From: JAFGRR01 sp964499235
GTDB lineage: Bacteria; Planctomycetota; Phycisphaerae; UBA1845; Fen-1342
Reading direction: 5' to 3'
Length of the DNA stretch: 5,767 nucleotides
Assembly (NCBI GenBank): GCA_964499235.1
Contig: CAZCKC010000187.1
Span: 1 to 5,767 of the forward strand
The position numbers and the translations under genes are program-made. Of the stretch, positions 1 to 5,164 are shown piece by piece. The notes below the pieces were generated by a model. That model was not told the origin of the DNA. It saw only the letters and a program-made list of their open reading frames with translations, and searched no databases. Within the stretch, counting starts at the first letter, position 1. Each line of letters opens with the position of its first letter.

Positions 1-1
1 T

Positions 2-754
2 TTTGTTGCGGGGGTGTGGCGTCGGGTGTTCTCCTCCCCCCCCCCCCCCCCCCCGGCGGGGGGGGGCGGGGGGGGGGGGGGGGGGGGGGGGAAGCCCGCC
101 GATGGCCCCGATGCCGTACTCCTCGATCTCGGGCATGAGGGCGAGCACGGTCGTGCGGAAGACCAGGAACTCGCTGAGTTGCTCACCGCCGGAGCGGACG
201 AAGACCGGCTCGTCGGCGCCGGGCGGCGTCCACATCCAGTAGGCCTCGGGCTCGATCTCGGCCACCATGCCCCGGGCGGCCGTGTCGTTCCGCGCCCCGT
301 TCTCGATCGGCTGCCACGCGTGGTGGCTGTTGGCGGCGATGATGAAGTTCCGCAGCGCGGCCGGCGCCGGCGGAGCGTCGTTGGGGTACGCCGTCATGCC
401 GGTCGCAAAGACTCGCCACAGGCCGTCGCCGCTGAGGAGCTTGACCCCCTCGGCCTCGAACTGCGCGAGCAGCCCCTCCTCCGCGTTCGGCCGCGGCCAA
501 ACGACGAGGTACACGTGCGTCTCGCCCTGGATCGCGAAGGTGTGGCGATCGGGTTCGCGCCAGTTCAGCGGCCCGGTGGCCGGCAGCGCAGCCGGCGCCG
601 CGTTCGAGCCGACGAAGGCGGCTTCGGCGCCGGTCGGCACGGCGGTGTAGAGCGCGTAGTTATGCTCGCTCGAGATGATCGCGGTCACGTCGATGGCACG
701 CGTCGCGGGTGCGATGAGCACCAGCAGGAGCGCGAAGAGGCTGACCCGCATCAT
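2..754 (-). CDS. Secreted protein of unknown family, C-terminus cut off by the window edge
   Basis: I do not recognise this family. The frame is open from the ATG at 754 to the left edge with no stop, giving 251 codons. Residues 1-20 look like a Sec signal peptide: Arg3, then the hydrophobic run LFALLLVLIA and a plausible cleavage site after T-R-A at residue 20. The mature part up to about residue 221 is believable protein. It has no cysteine and several tryptophans (W65, W86, W113, W147, and the pair in YWMW at 172-175), plus the patches HTFAIQGETH (71-80), NSHHAW (142-147) and EFLVFRTT (195-202). After L221 it enters the suspicious Pro/Gly homopolymer tract, so the last 30 residues may be artefact. 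The start is supported by GAGGG eight bases upstream; a second ATG follows immediately. It lies 377 bases downstream of the squalene-type synthase on the same strand, so it is probably a separate transcription unit. An envelope or extracellular binding protein, possibly with a missing C-terminal sorting signal, is a guess only. Confidence 0.7.
   Translation of the reverse strand, partial: MMRVSLFALLLVLIAPATRAIDVTAIISSEHNYALYTAVPTGAEAAFVGSNAAPAALPATGPLNWREPDRHTFAIQGETHVYLVVWPRPNAEEGLLAQFEAEGVKLLSGDGLWRVFATGMTAYPNDAPPAPAALRNFIIAANSHHAWQPIENGARNDTAARGMVAEIEPEAYWMWTPPGADEPVFVRSGGEQLSEFLVFRTTVLALMPEIEEYGIGAIGGLPPPPPPPPAPPRRGGGGGGGEHPTPHPRNK
36..91. repeat. C/G homopolymer tract at the window edge
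   Basis: The tract consists of 19 consecutive C (36-54), GGC, nine G (58-66), one C (67) and 24 consecutive G (68-91). The C run and the G runs can fold back on each other into an almost pure G:C hairpin, and the G24 run could form a quadruplex. Such a block is very unusual inside a coding region. Because it sits at the edge of the window, a sequencing or assembly artefact (poly-G calling or fold-back at a contig end) is the simplest explanation. In the reading frame of the minus-strand gene it would encode eight prolines, then A-P-P-R-R, then seven glycines. That low-complexity tail should not be trusted without reads that span it. Confidence 0.95.
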
Positions 755-762
755 GGCACATA

Positions 763-767
763 CCCTC
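763..767 (-). promoter_or_regulatory. Ribosome binding site of the secreted-protein gene
   Basis: On the minus strand GAGGG lies eight bases before the ATG at 754, an ideal Shine-Dalgarno spacing. It favours the first of two consecutive ATG codons (754 rather than 751). It also supports the reality of this open frame, which has no stop inside the window. Confidence 0.6.
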
Positions 768-822
768 ACTCCCGGCGAAGGAAACTTGGTGTGCTGACCG
801 ACCTGGCGGTGGGGCGTTGAGA

Positions 823-961
823 GGTCGCCGGTCGGCGGACTGGATGGGAGCCGTCCGAGCAAGGTCCGCTTGCGGTGAATTCAAACAACAGTAGGCGCGC
901 CCCGAAAGCGGGTCCATACGAATCCGGCCTCAGTGCCCCGGTGCCGGGCGGACCGGCGACC
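823..961. repeat. Distant 11-bp inverted repeat pair
   Basis: GGTCGCCGGTC at 823-833 and its exact reverse complement GACCGGCGACC at 951-961 are separated by 117 bases. Pairing does not extend in either direction. In DNA this GC-rich, an 11-bp match may be chance. If functional it could be a pair of protein-binding half-sites or close a long loop in the leader of the secreted-protein gene. Confidence 0.3.
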
Positions 962-978
962 GGAAGCCCGCGCAAGGC

Positions 979-1003
979 GCTTTATCGGGAGAACCCCGAA
1001 AGC
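979..1003. other. Imperfect stem-loop in the intergenic region
   Basis: GCTTT (979-983) pairs with AAAGC (999-1003), and CGGG (986-989) pairs with CCCG (995-998). This gives nine base pairs around a five-base loop (AGAAC), with a two-base bulge (AT). No T-tract follows on either strand, so it is not a standard intrinsic terminator. It may be a processing or attenuation structure, or chance. Confidence 0.3.
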
Positions 1004-1111
1004 AACGGCCGCAACGTCCAAAGGTTATCAGCGTGGCGAATGACGATGCGCTGGGCGGTTTTGATGGGCGCAGTGCTTCGAATGGGAAAGCACGCTGCGG
1101 CGGCAGGTGTG

Positions 1112-1128
1112 TGCCGCGCCGCGCGGCA
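1112..1128 (-). terminator. Possible terminator hairpin after the squalene-type synthase
   Basis: TGCCGCG (1112-1118) and CGCGGCA (1122-1128) form a perfect 7-bp GC stem with a three-base loop. On the minus strand it begins three bases after the TGA stop at 1132-1134, the right place to end the ispA-dxs-squalene synthase transcript. No U-tract follows, so it would have to be an atypical terminator or an RNA-stabilising hairpin. Confidence 0.3.
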
Positions 1129-1131
1129 GTC

Positions 1132-2076
1132 TCACATCACGGCCGACTTGGAGTGCAGCAGGTCGCGGAGCCAGGTGCGCAGCTGCTCGTCCTGGCGGGC
1201 GAGCGACTTGAACCGTGCGATCGACTGGAGCAGCGCCGGGCGACTGATCTTCGCCCGCTTCGCGTCGCGCTCCGCCCGCGCCAGCGTCATCGCCCCCCAC
1301 GCGATCGGCAGGCCGCAGAACCAGCGCAGTTCGGCCGCATGCGCCGGCAGCGCCAGCACGAAGTCGACGCCCTGGGACAAGCTCATCCGCGCCTCGGCCA
1401 GTGCCAGGCGATAAATCTCACTCGCATCGAGCGTGCCAGCGTCGGTGACCGGCAGGTAGCGGCGCCCCTGCGTCGAGTCCTTCAGGCTGTCCTTGATCAC
1501 GTTGACCAGCTGGAGCCCGATGCCGAGCTCGACCGCGAGGTCGCGCAGCTTGAGCAGATGCGGCGCGCGCAGGTAGTGCGCCATCATCCGATTCAGCAGG
1601 ATCCCCACCACCCCCGCCACGTAGTAGCAGTACTCGCGCAACTCCGCGGCCGAGGTGATCGCGGGGTACGCCCGGCCGCGCTCCGCGGCCCGCGCCATGA
1701 ACTGCTCGACGCCGAACATCATCTCGCGGGCGCCGGCGTAGGCGGCGGCGCGGTACTCCGGATCGAGCGCCCGCAGCCGCGCGATCACCCGCGGCAACTC
1801 CTGCATCAGCAGCTGCTCGGACGCGCTGTCGCCGATCGGCCGCGTGAGGCTTTCGGGCACGGCCACGCTGTCGTCGGCCAGCACCGCGCGCAGCTCGGCG
1901 AAGTGCGCCCGCCGCTCGGCGTCGCTTAGCGGCACGTAGTCTTCGAGCGTGTCGACCACCCGCATCAGCAGGTACGCCAGCCCGACCGGCTCGACGAGCT
2001 CGTCGGGCAGCATCGGGATCACGACCGCGTAGGTTCGCGAGACCCCCTGTAGATGCTTGTTGAGAAAGCCGTCCAT
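1132..2076 (-). CDS. Squalene synthase-type head-to-head prenyltransferase (squalene/phytoene synthase family)
   Basis: The predicted reaction joins two farnesyl diphosphates into presqualene diphosphate and then squalene. The 314-residue protein has the family landmarks in order: SRTY (13-16); the first Asp-rich motif DTLED (42-46) in the context LLMRVVDTLED; YCYYVAGVVG (149-158), where Tyr152 matches the catalytic tyrosine of the animal enzyme; the second Asp-rich motif DSLKD (196-200) preceded by NVIK and followed by QGRRYLP; and WFCGLP (252-257). These resemble eukaryotic squalene synthase (LRALDTLEDD, YCHYVAGLVG, RDYLED, NFCAIP) more than bacterial HpnC/HpnD. There is no C-terminal membrane anchor, so the enzyme should be soluble or peripheral. 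An AKISR segment (275-279) may correspond to the VKIRKG region near the NADPH site, but cofactor use is uncertain. The product could instead be presqualene diphosphate or dehydrosqualene. The start codon has only weak ribosome-binding signals (GAGG 11 bases, GGAC four bases upstream). The gene follows dxs by 27 bases, which suggests co-transcription. Confidence 0.88.
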   Translation of the reverse strand: MDGFLNKHLQGVSRTYAVVIPMLPDELVEPVGLAYLLMRVVDTLEDYVPLSDAERRAHFAELRAVLADDSVAVPESLTRPIGDSASEQLLMQELPRVIARLRALDPEYRAAAYAGAREMMFGVEQFMARAAERGRAYPAITSAAELREYCYYVAGVVGILLNRMMAHYLRAPHLLKLRDLAVELGIGLQLVNVIKDSLKDSTQGRRYLPVTDAGTLDASEIYRLALAEARMSLSQGVDFVLALPAHAAELRWFCGLPIAWGAMTLARAERDAKRAKISRPALLQSIARFKSLARQDEQLRTWLRDLLHSKSAVM

Positions 2077-2103
2077 GCGCGTCCGGGCCTCGGGGTGAGC
2101 GTC

Positions 2104-4041
2104 CTACGCTTTTGGCTGCACCGCGCGGCGGGCTGGCGCGCGGGCCTGCGACTTCAGCAGGTCGCGATCGACCTGCACCGCACGCCGGGTCGCCTCCGTG
2201 ATCGCCGCGACGTCGATGCCGGCTTCGGCCAGCTGCTGCGCCCGCGAGCCATGCTCATAAAAGGCGTCGACCGCGTGGCCGAGGCGGATGACGTTGTCGG
2301 TCGGCAGGCCGAGCTGGTTGGCCGTCTCGAGCACCGCGCTGCCGAAGCCGCCCGCCACCGAGTGGTCCTCGATCGTCAGCACCGGGCCGCCCTGCGTGAT
2401 CGCCTGCGTGACCATGTCCCGGTCGAGCGGCTTCGCAAAGCGGGCGTTGATGACGCTGACGTAGATGTCCTCGGCCTCGAGCACTTCGGCCGCCTGCAAC
2501 GCGTCGGCCACGGTCGAGCCGTAGGCCAGCAGCGTCCCGTCCGGCCCTTCCTTCAGGAGGCTGGCCTTGCCGAGCTCGAACGCCGGCGCGCTCGGCAGCG
2601 GATCGGGCACGACGTCCCGCGGGTAGCGCAACGCCACCGGCTGCGGCAGCCGGTTGGCGAAGTCGAGCGCCAGCGCGAGTTCGGCCTCGTCGGCCGGCGC
2701 GGCCACCACCATGTTCTGGAAGCCGCGCAGGTACGAGATGTCGAGATAGCCGTGGTGGACGGCGCCGTCGCCGCCGACCAGGCCGGCCCGATCGAGGCAG
2801 AACGTCACCGGCAGCTTCTGGAGCACGACCTCCTGAAAGACCTGATCGAACGCCCGCTGGAGGAACGTCGAGTAGATGCAGACGACCGGCTTCAGCCCGC
2901 TTTTCGCCATGCCGGCCGCGATGTCGACGGTCGAGCTCTCGGCGATGCCGCAATCGAGGACGCGGTCGGGCAGCACCTGCTGCACCTGCGCGAGCCCGGT
3001 GCCATCGGGCATGGCCGCGGTGAGGGCGTAGACCAGCGGATCGCGCCGCATCAGGTCGATGAGCTTCTTGGAGAAGGCGCCGGTCCAGCTTTCGCGGTTG
3101 CTCTTGACCACCTCGGCCGAGTCGCCGTTGATGTTCAGCTTGCCGGGGCTGTGGAACGTGCAGGGATCCTTGAGCGCGAAGCTGCACCCGCGACCCTTCT
3201 CGGTGTGCACGTGCAGCAGCACCGGGTGGTCGACATTCTTAAGGAACTTCAGGACGGTGATCAGCTCGCCGAGATCGTGGCCTTCGACGGGCCCGACGTA
3301 GACGAAGCCGAGTTGCTCGAAGATCTGGTGCGGCGAGACCGTCGCCTTGAGCCCCTCCTTCACGTGCTCGAGGATCTCCGCCATCCCGGAGCCGACGACC
3401 GGGACCTGCCGCAGCGTGCCGGCGACCTTCTTCTTGACTTCCTCGTACAACCCGCTGGTCCGGAACCGGGCCAGGTGCGAGGCCAGCCCGCCCTGCGTCT
3501 TGGCGATCCCCATCGAGTTGTCGTTCAGGATCGTGAGGAACTGCCGCTTCAGCGTGCCGGCCTGGTTCAGCCCCTCGAACGCCACGCCGTTGACGATGCT
3601 CGCGTCGCCGACGAGCGCCACGGTCCGGTTGTCGCGCCCCAGCACTTGGTCGCCGCGGGCCATCCCGACCGCCGTCGCGATCGCCGTCCCCGCGTGCCCG
3701 ACGTCGAAGAGGTCGTAGTGGCTCTCGGCCGTGCTGGGGAAGCCGCTGACGCCGCCGCGCTTGCGGAGGTTATCGAAGCCGGCCTGCCGCCCGGTGAGCA
3801 GCTTGTGGACGTAGCACTGGTGCCCGACGTCCCAGAGGAGCCGGTCGCGCTCGAAGTCGAAGATCGTGTGCAGGGCGATCGTCAGCTCGACCACGCCGAG
3901 GTTGCTGGCCAGGTGGCCCCCACTGGCGCTCACCGACGAGATGATCCGCTCGCGCACCTCCTGGGCAAGGCGAATCAGCTCGTCGCGCGTCAGCGTGCGG
4001 AGATCGGCGGGCGACTGGATCGTTGACAGCAGTGAAGCCAT
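2104..4041 (-). CDS. dxs: 1-deoxy-D-xylulose-5-phosphate synthase
   Basis: This cytosolic thiamine-diphosphate enzyme condenses pyruvate and glyceraldehyde 3-phosphate into deoxyxylulose 5-phosphate, the entry step of the MEP isoprenoid pathway. The 645-residue protein is slightly longer than the E. coli enzyme (620), mainly through an Ala/Arg-rich tail. Visible landmarks are the catalytic His43 in GGHLASNLG, WDVGHQ (70-75), the thiamine/Mg site GDAS (145-148) with LNDN (172-175), HTEKGRG (279-285), the pyrimidine-domain glutamate Glu368 in GIAE, YSTFLQRAFDQ (390-400), DRAGLVGGDGAVHHG (417-431), and RYPR (472-475). Spacing agrees with E. coli residues E370, Y392, R398, R420, D427 and H431 at a constant offset of two. 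Two motifs are unusual: GDA replaces the normal GDG, and IAESST replaces IAEQHA. Catalytic residues are otherwise intact, so it should be active. GGGGAG five bases before the ATG fixes the start. It lies 46 bases after ispA and may also have its own promoter in that gap. Confidence 0.96.
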   Translation of the reverse strand: MASLLSTIQSPADLRTLTRDELIRLAQEVRERIISSVSASGGHLASNLGVVELTIALHTIFDFERDRLLWDVGHQCYVHKLLTGRQAGFDNLRKRGGVSGFPSTAESHYDLFDVGHAGTAIATAVGMARGDQVLGRDNRTVALVGDASIVNGVAFEGLNQAGTLKRQFLTILNDNSMGIAKTQGGLASHLARFRTSGLYEEVKKKVAGTLRQVPVVGSGMAEILEHVKEGLKATVSPHQIFEQLGFVYVGPVEGHDLGELITVLKFLKNVDHPVLLHVHTEKGRGCSFALKDPCTFHSPGKLNINGDSAEVVKSNRESWTGAFSKKLIDLMRRDPLVYALTAAMPDGTGLAQVQQVLPDRVLDCGIAESSTVDIAAGMAKSGLKPVVCIYSTFLQRAFDQVFQEVVLQKLPVTFCLDRAGLVGGDGAVHHGYLDISYLRGFQNMVVAAPADEAELALALDFANRLPQPVALRYPRDVVPDPLPSAPAFELGKASLLKEGPDGTLLAYGSTVADALQAAEVLEAEDIYVSVINARFAKPLDRDMVTQAITQGGPVLTIEDHSVAGGFGSAVLETANQLGLPTDNVIRLGHAVDAFYEHGSRAQQLAEAGIDVAAITEATRRAVQVDRDLLKSQARAPARRAVQPKA

Positions 4042-4046
4042 CGCGG

Positions 4047-4052
4047 CTCCCC
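4047..4052 (-). promoter_or_regulatory. Ribosome binding site of dxs
   Basis: On the minus strand GGGGAG stands five bases before the ATG at 4041. It is the strongest Shine-Dalgarno sequence in the operon and decides the dxs start. Confidence 0.65.
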
Positions 4053-4076
4053 AATCAGGAGTGGCTAACCCATTGA

Positions 4077-4105
4077 TTTATAAACCGTTAATTGTGACGC
4101 GTGAA
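4077..4105 (-). promoter_or_regulatory. Possible internal sigma70-type promoter for dxs
   Basis: On the minus strand TATAAA (4077-4082) follows TTCACG (4100-4105) with a 17-base spacer. This gives 5/6 and 4/6 matches to the -10 and -35 consensus. It lies in the most AT-rich patch of the operon, overlapping the last codons and TAA stop of ispA and the 46-base gap. Transcription would begin near 4070, leaving a leader of about 28 bases that contains the dxs ribosome binding site. Inferred from sequence only. Confidence 0.4.
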
Positions 4106-4990
4106 GACAAACTCTGCCAGTTCCCGCAGGCGGCCGCCCGCAGGTCCGAGTACCGGCAAGCTGGCGACCGCCGCGTCGATTTCCTGCCGCGCCCGCCGCC
4201 AACTTTCATCAACCCCGAAAACCGCGGGATAAGTCTGCTTGGCCACATCGGCATCTTTACCGGCTCGCTTGCCCAGTTCCGCCGTCGAACGCGTCACGTC
4301 CAGCAAATCGTCCACGATCTGAAACGCCAGCCCGAGGTGCCGCCCGTAACGCTGCACCGCCGTGATGACAGTTTCGTCCGCCGCCGCACTCAGGGCCCCC
4401 ATCCGGCAGGCGGCCTCCAGCAGCATGGCCGTCTTGTGCGCGTGAATGAACTCCACCCGCTCGCGGTCGGCGGGCTGGCCTTCGCCGGCGATGTCGGCGG
4501 CCTGCCCTTCGACCATCCCGAGGCTGCCGTGACTCAGGGTTTCCACCAGGGCCCGGTTGATCTCCGGTGAAGTCTCCGACTGCGCAAGCAACGCGAATGC
4601 ATGCGTTACGAGCCAATCGCCCGCCAGGATCGCCAACGCCTCGCCAAAAACCTTGTGGCTGGTCGGCTGCCCGCGACGGAGGTCGTCGTCGTCCATCGCC
4701 GGCAGGTCATCGTGGATCAGCGAGAAGGTGTGGATGCACTCCACCGCCAACGCCGCCGGCCGGGCCGCCGCCAGAGCCCCCCCGCTGGCAGCGCACGCCG
4801 CCCGGACCAATATCGGCCGCAGCCGCTTGCCGGGCTGCCCCAGCGAGTAGGCGACGGCTTCGAGGACCCGGCTCGAGGGGTGGGCGCCGGCCGTCACCTC
4901 GCGGAGGTGGTCGGCGATCCACGCGTCGCAGGCCGCCCGCTCGGCGGCCAGCCACTCCTGGAAGGTCGGGCTCAGGACATCGCTGGTCAT
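4088..4990 (-). CDS. ispA: Farnesyl diphosphate synthase (short-chain trans-prenyl diphosphate synthase)
   Basis: This soluble, Mg-dependent enzyme adds isopentenyl diphosphate units to dimethylallyl and geranyl diphosphate. The 300-residue length matches bacterial IspA. Visible motifs are GKRLRP (54-59, diphosphate binding), the first Asp-rich motif DDLPAMD (94-100) followed by DDDLRRG, EGQAADI (161-167), HKT (185-187), the second Asp-rich motif DDLLD (227-231) in FQIVDDLLD, and GKRAGKD...KQTYP (240-255). The motif DDLPAMD has the two-residue insertion of bacterial enzymes. Phe89, five residues before it, is aromatic, as expected for a C15 (farnesyl) product; geranylgeranyl synthases of this type usually have a small residue or Met there. 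A farnesyl product also fits the squalene-type synthase downstream. A geranylgeranyl synthase cannot be excluded from sequence alone. It is the first gene of the minus-strand terpenoid cluster. The ATG is preceded by a modest GGTGAG five bases upstream. Confidence 0.94.
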   Translation of the reverse strand: MTSDVLSPTFQEWLAAERAACDAWIADHLREVTAGAHPSSRVLEAVAYSLGQPGKRLRPILVRAACAASGGALAAARPAALAVECIHTFSLIHDDLPAMDDDDLRRGQPTSHKVFGEALAILAGDWLVTHAFALLAQSETSPEINRALVETLSHGSLGMVEGQAADIAGEGQPADRERVEFIHAHKTAMLLEAACRMGALSAAADETVITAVQRYGRHLGLAFQIVDDLLDVTRSTAELGKRAGKDADVAKQTYPAVFGVDESWRRARQEIDAAVASLPVLGPAGGRLRELAEFVFTRHN

Positions 4991-4995
4991 GACAG

Positions 4996-5001
4996 CTCAC
5001 C
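4996..5001 (-). promoter_or_regulatory. Weak ribosome binding site of ispA
   Basis: On the minus strand GGTGAG lies five bases before the ATG at 4990. It is a partial Shine-Dalgarno match with good spacing, and no better candidate was seen for this start. Confidence 0.4.
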
Positions 5002-5049
5002 GGATCCTCGGCTTGCACCCGGGGCTCCGGACCGCGGGCGATTGGGGGA

Positions 5050-5079
5050 GAATAACCGCATGGTCCCAGCGTTTGCCAG
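5050..5079 (-). promoter_or_regulatory. Weak promoter candidate for the ispA-dxs-squalene synthase operon
   Basis: On the minus strand CTGGCA (5074-5079) and TTATTC (5050-5055) are separated by 18 bases. Both match the sigma70 consensus poorly. The position in the divergent intergenic region is right, with a leader of about 55 bases, and TTATTC falls in the only AT-rich patch there. Treat as a suggestion. Confidence 0.2.
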
Positions 5080-5084
5080 CGTTT
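5066..5084. repeat. Tandem 10-bp direct repeat in the divergent promoter region
   Basis: CCAGCGTTT occurs at 5066-5074 and again at 5076-5084, so the period is 10 bases, close to one helical turn. The repeat lies between the divergent ispA and aat genes and overlaps the weak -35 candidate of ispA. Same-face repeats of this kind are typical of regulator binding sites, but two short copies could also arise by slippage. Confidence 0.6.
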
Positions 5085-5153
5085 CGGACACGGGAACGGC
5101 CCGCCGGGGCGGCCGCTGCGCTTGCCGGGAGGCCGGCGGAGCGGGATCATGCC

Positions 5154-5158
5154 AAGGG
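5154..5158 (+). promoter_or_regulatory. Ribosome binding site of aat
   Basis: AAGGG lies three bases before the ATG at 5162 and six bases before the ATG at 5165. The spacing favours the second ATG as the start of aat. Confidence 0.5.
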
Positions 5159-5164
5159 CTGATG

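Larger units (their letters stand above)
755..1131. other. Intergenic region without a convincing gene
   Basis: These 377 bases separate the stop of the squalene-type synthase from the start of the secreted-protein gene, both on the minus strand. Short open frames on either strand here show no recognisable protein. The region presumably holds the 3' end of the terpenoid operon and the promoter of the secreted-protein gene. I see no clear -35/-10 pair; the most AT-rich patch is around 877-889. It contains three inverted-repeat structures: 1112-1128, 979-1003, and an 11-bp pair at 823-833 and 951-961. A 6-bp stem with a nine-base loop also occurs at 1073-1093. Confidence 0.6.

Noticed and set aside
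1..120. Possible inverted repeat between the flanks of the homopolymer tract
   Set aside because: The left flank matches the reverse complement of the right flank at only about 8 of 13 aligned positions, which is too weak in GC-rich, low-complexity DNA to claim a fold-back copy.
14..820. A 268-codon plus-strand open frame across the homopolymer tract and the secreted-protein gene
   Set aside because: It starts before the tract and continues as an Arg/Asp/Gly-rich mirror of the minus-strand gene, which has a signal peptide and a ribosome binding site.
766..975. Small minus-strand open frames in the 755-1131 gap
   Set aside because: They overlap each other in different frames, have no ribosome binding site that I could see and show no recognisable or balanced protein sequence.
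1073..1093. Hairpin GTGCTT/AAGCAC with a nine-base loop as a terminator
   Set aside because: The stem is only six base pairs and is not followed by a T-tract on either strand.
1033..1929. A 298-codon plus-strand open frame antisense to the squalene-type synthase
   Set aside because: It is an antisense shadow with Arg/Gln/His-rich composition and no domain. The minus-strand frame has all the squalene synthase motifs.
2053..4026. A 657-codon plus-strand open frame antisense to almost the whole of dxs
   Set aside because: Its translation is Arg/Val/Asp-rich low-information sequence with no recognisable motif. It is the usual mirror frame created by G/C third positions in a high-GC gene, while the opposite strand encodes an unmistakable Dxs.
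4601..5161. Upstream extension of the aat reading frame by 187 codons
   Set aside because: The extra part is antisense to ispA and non-conserved in character. Aat similarity begins near 5165, where AAGGG provides a ribosome binding site.
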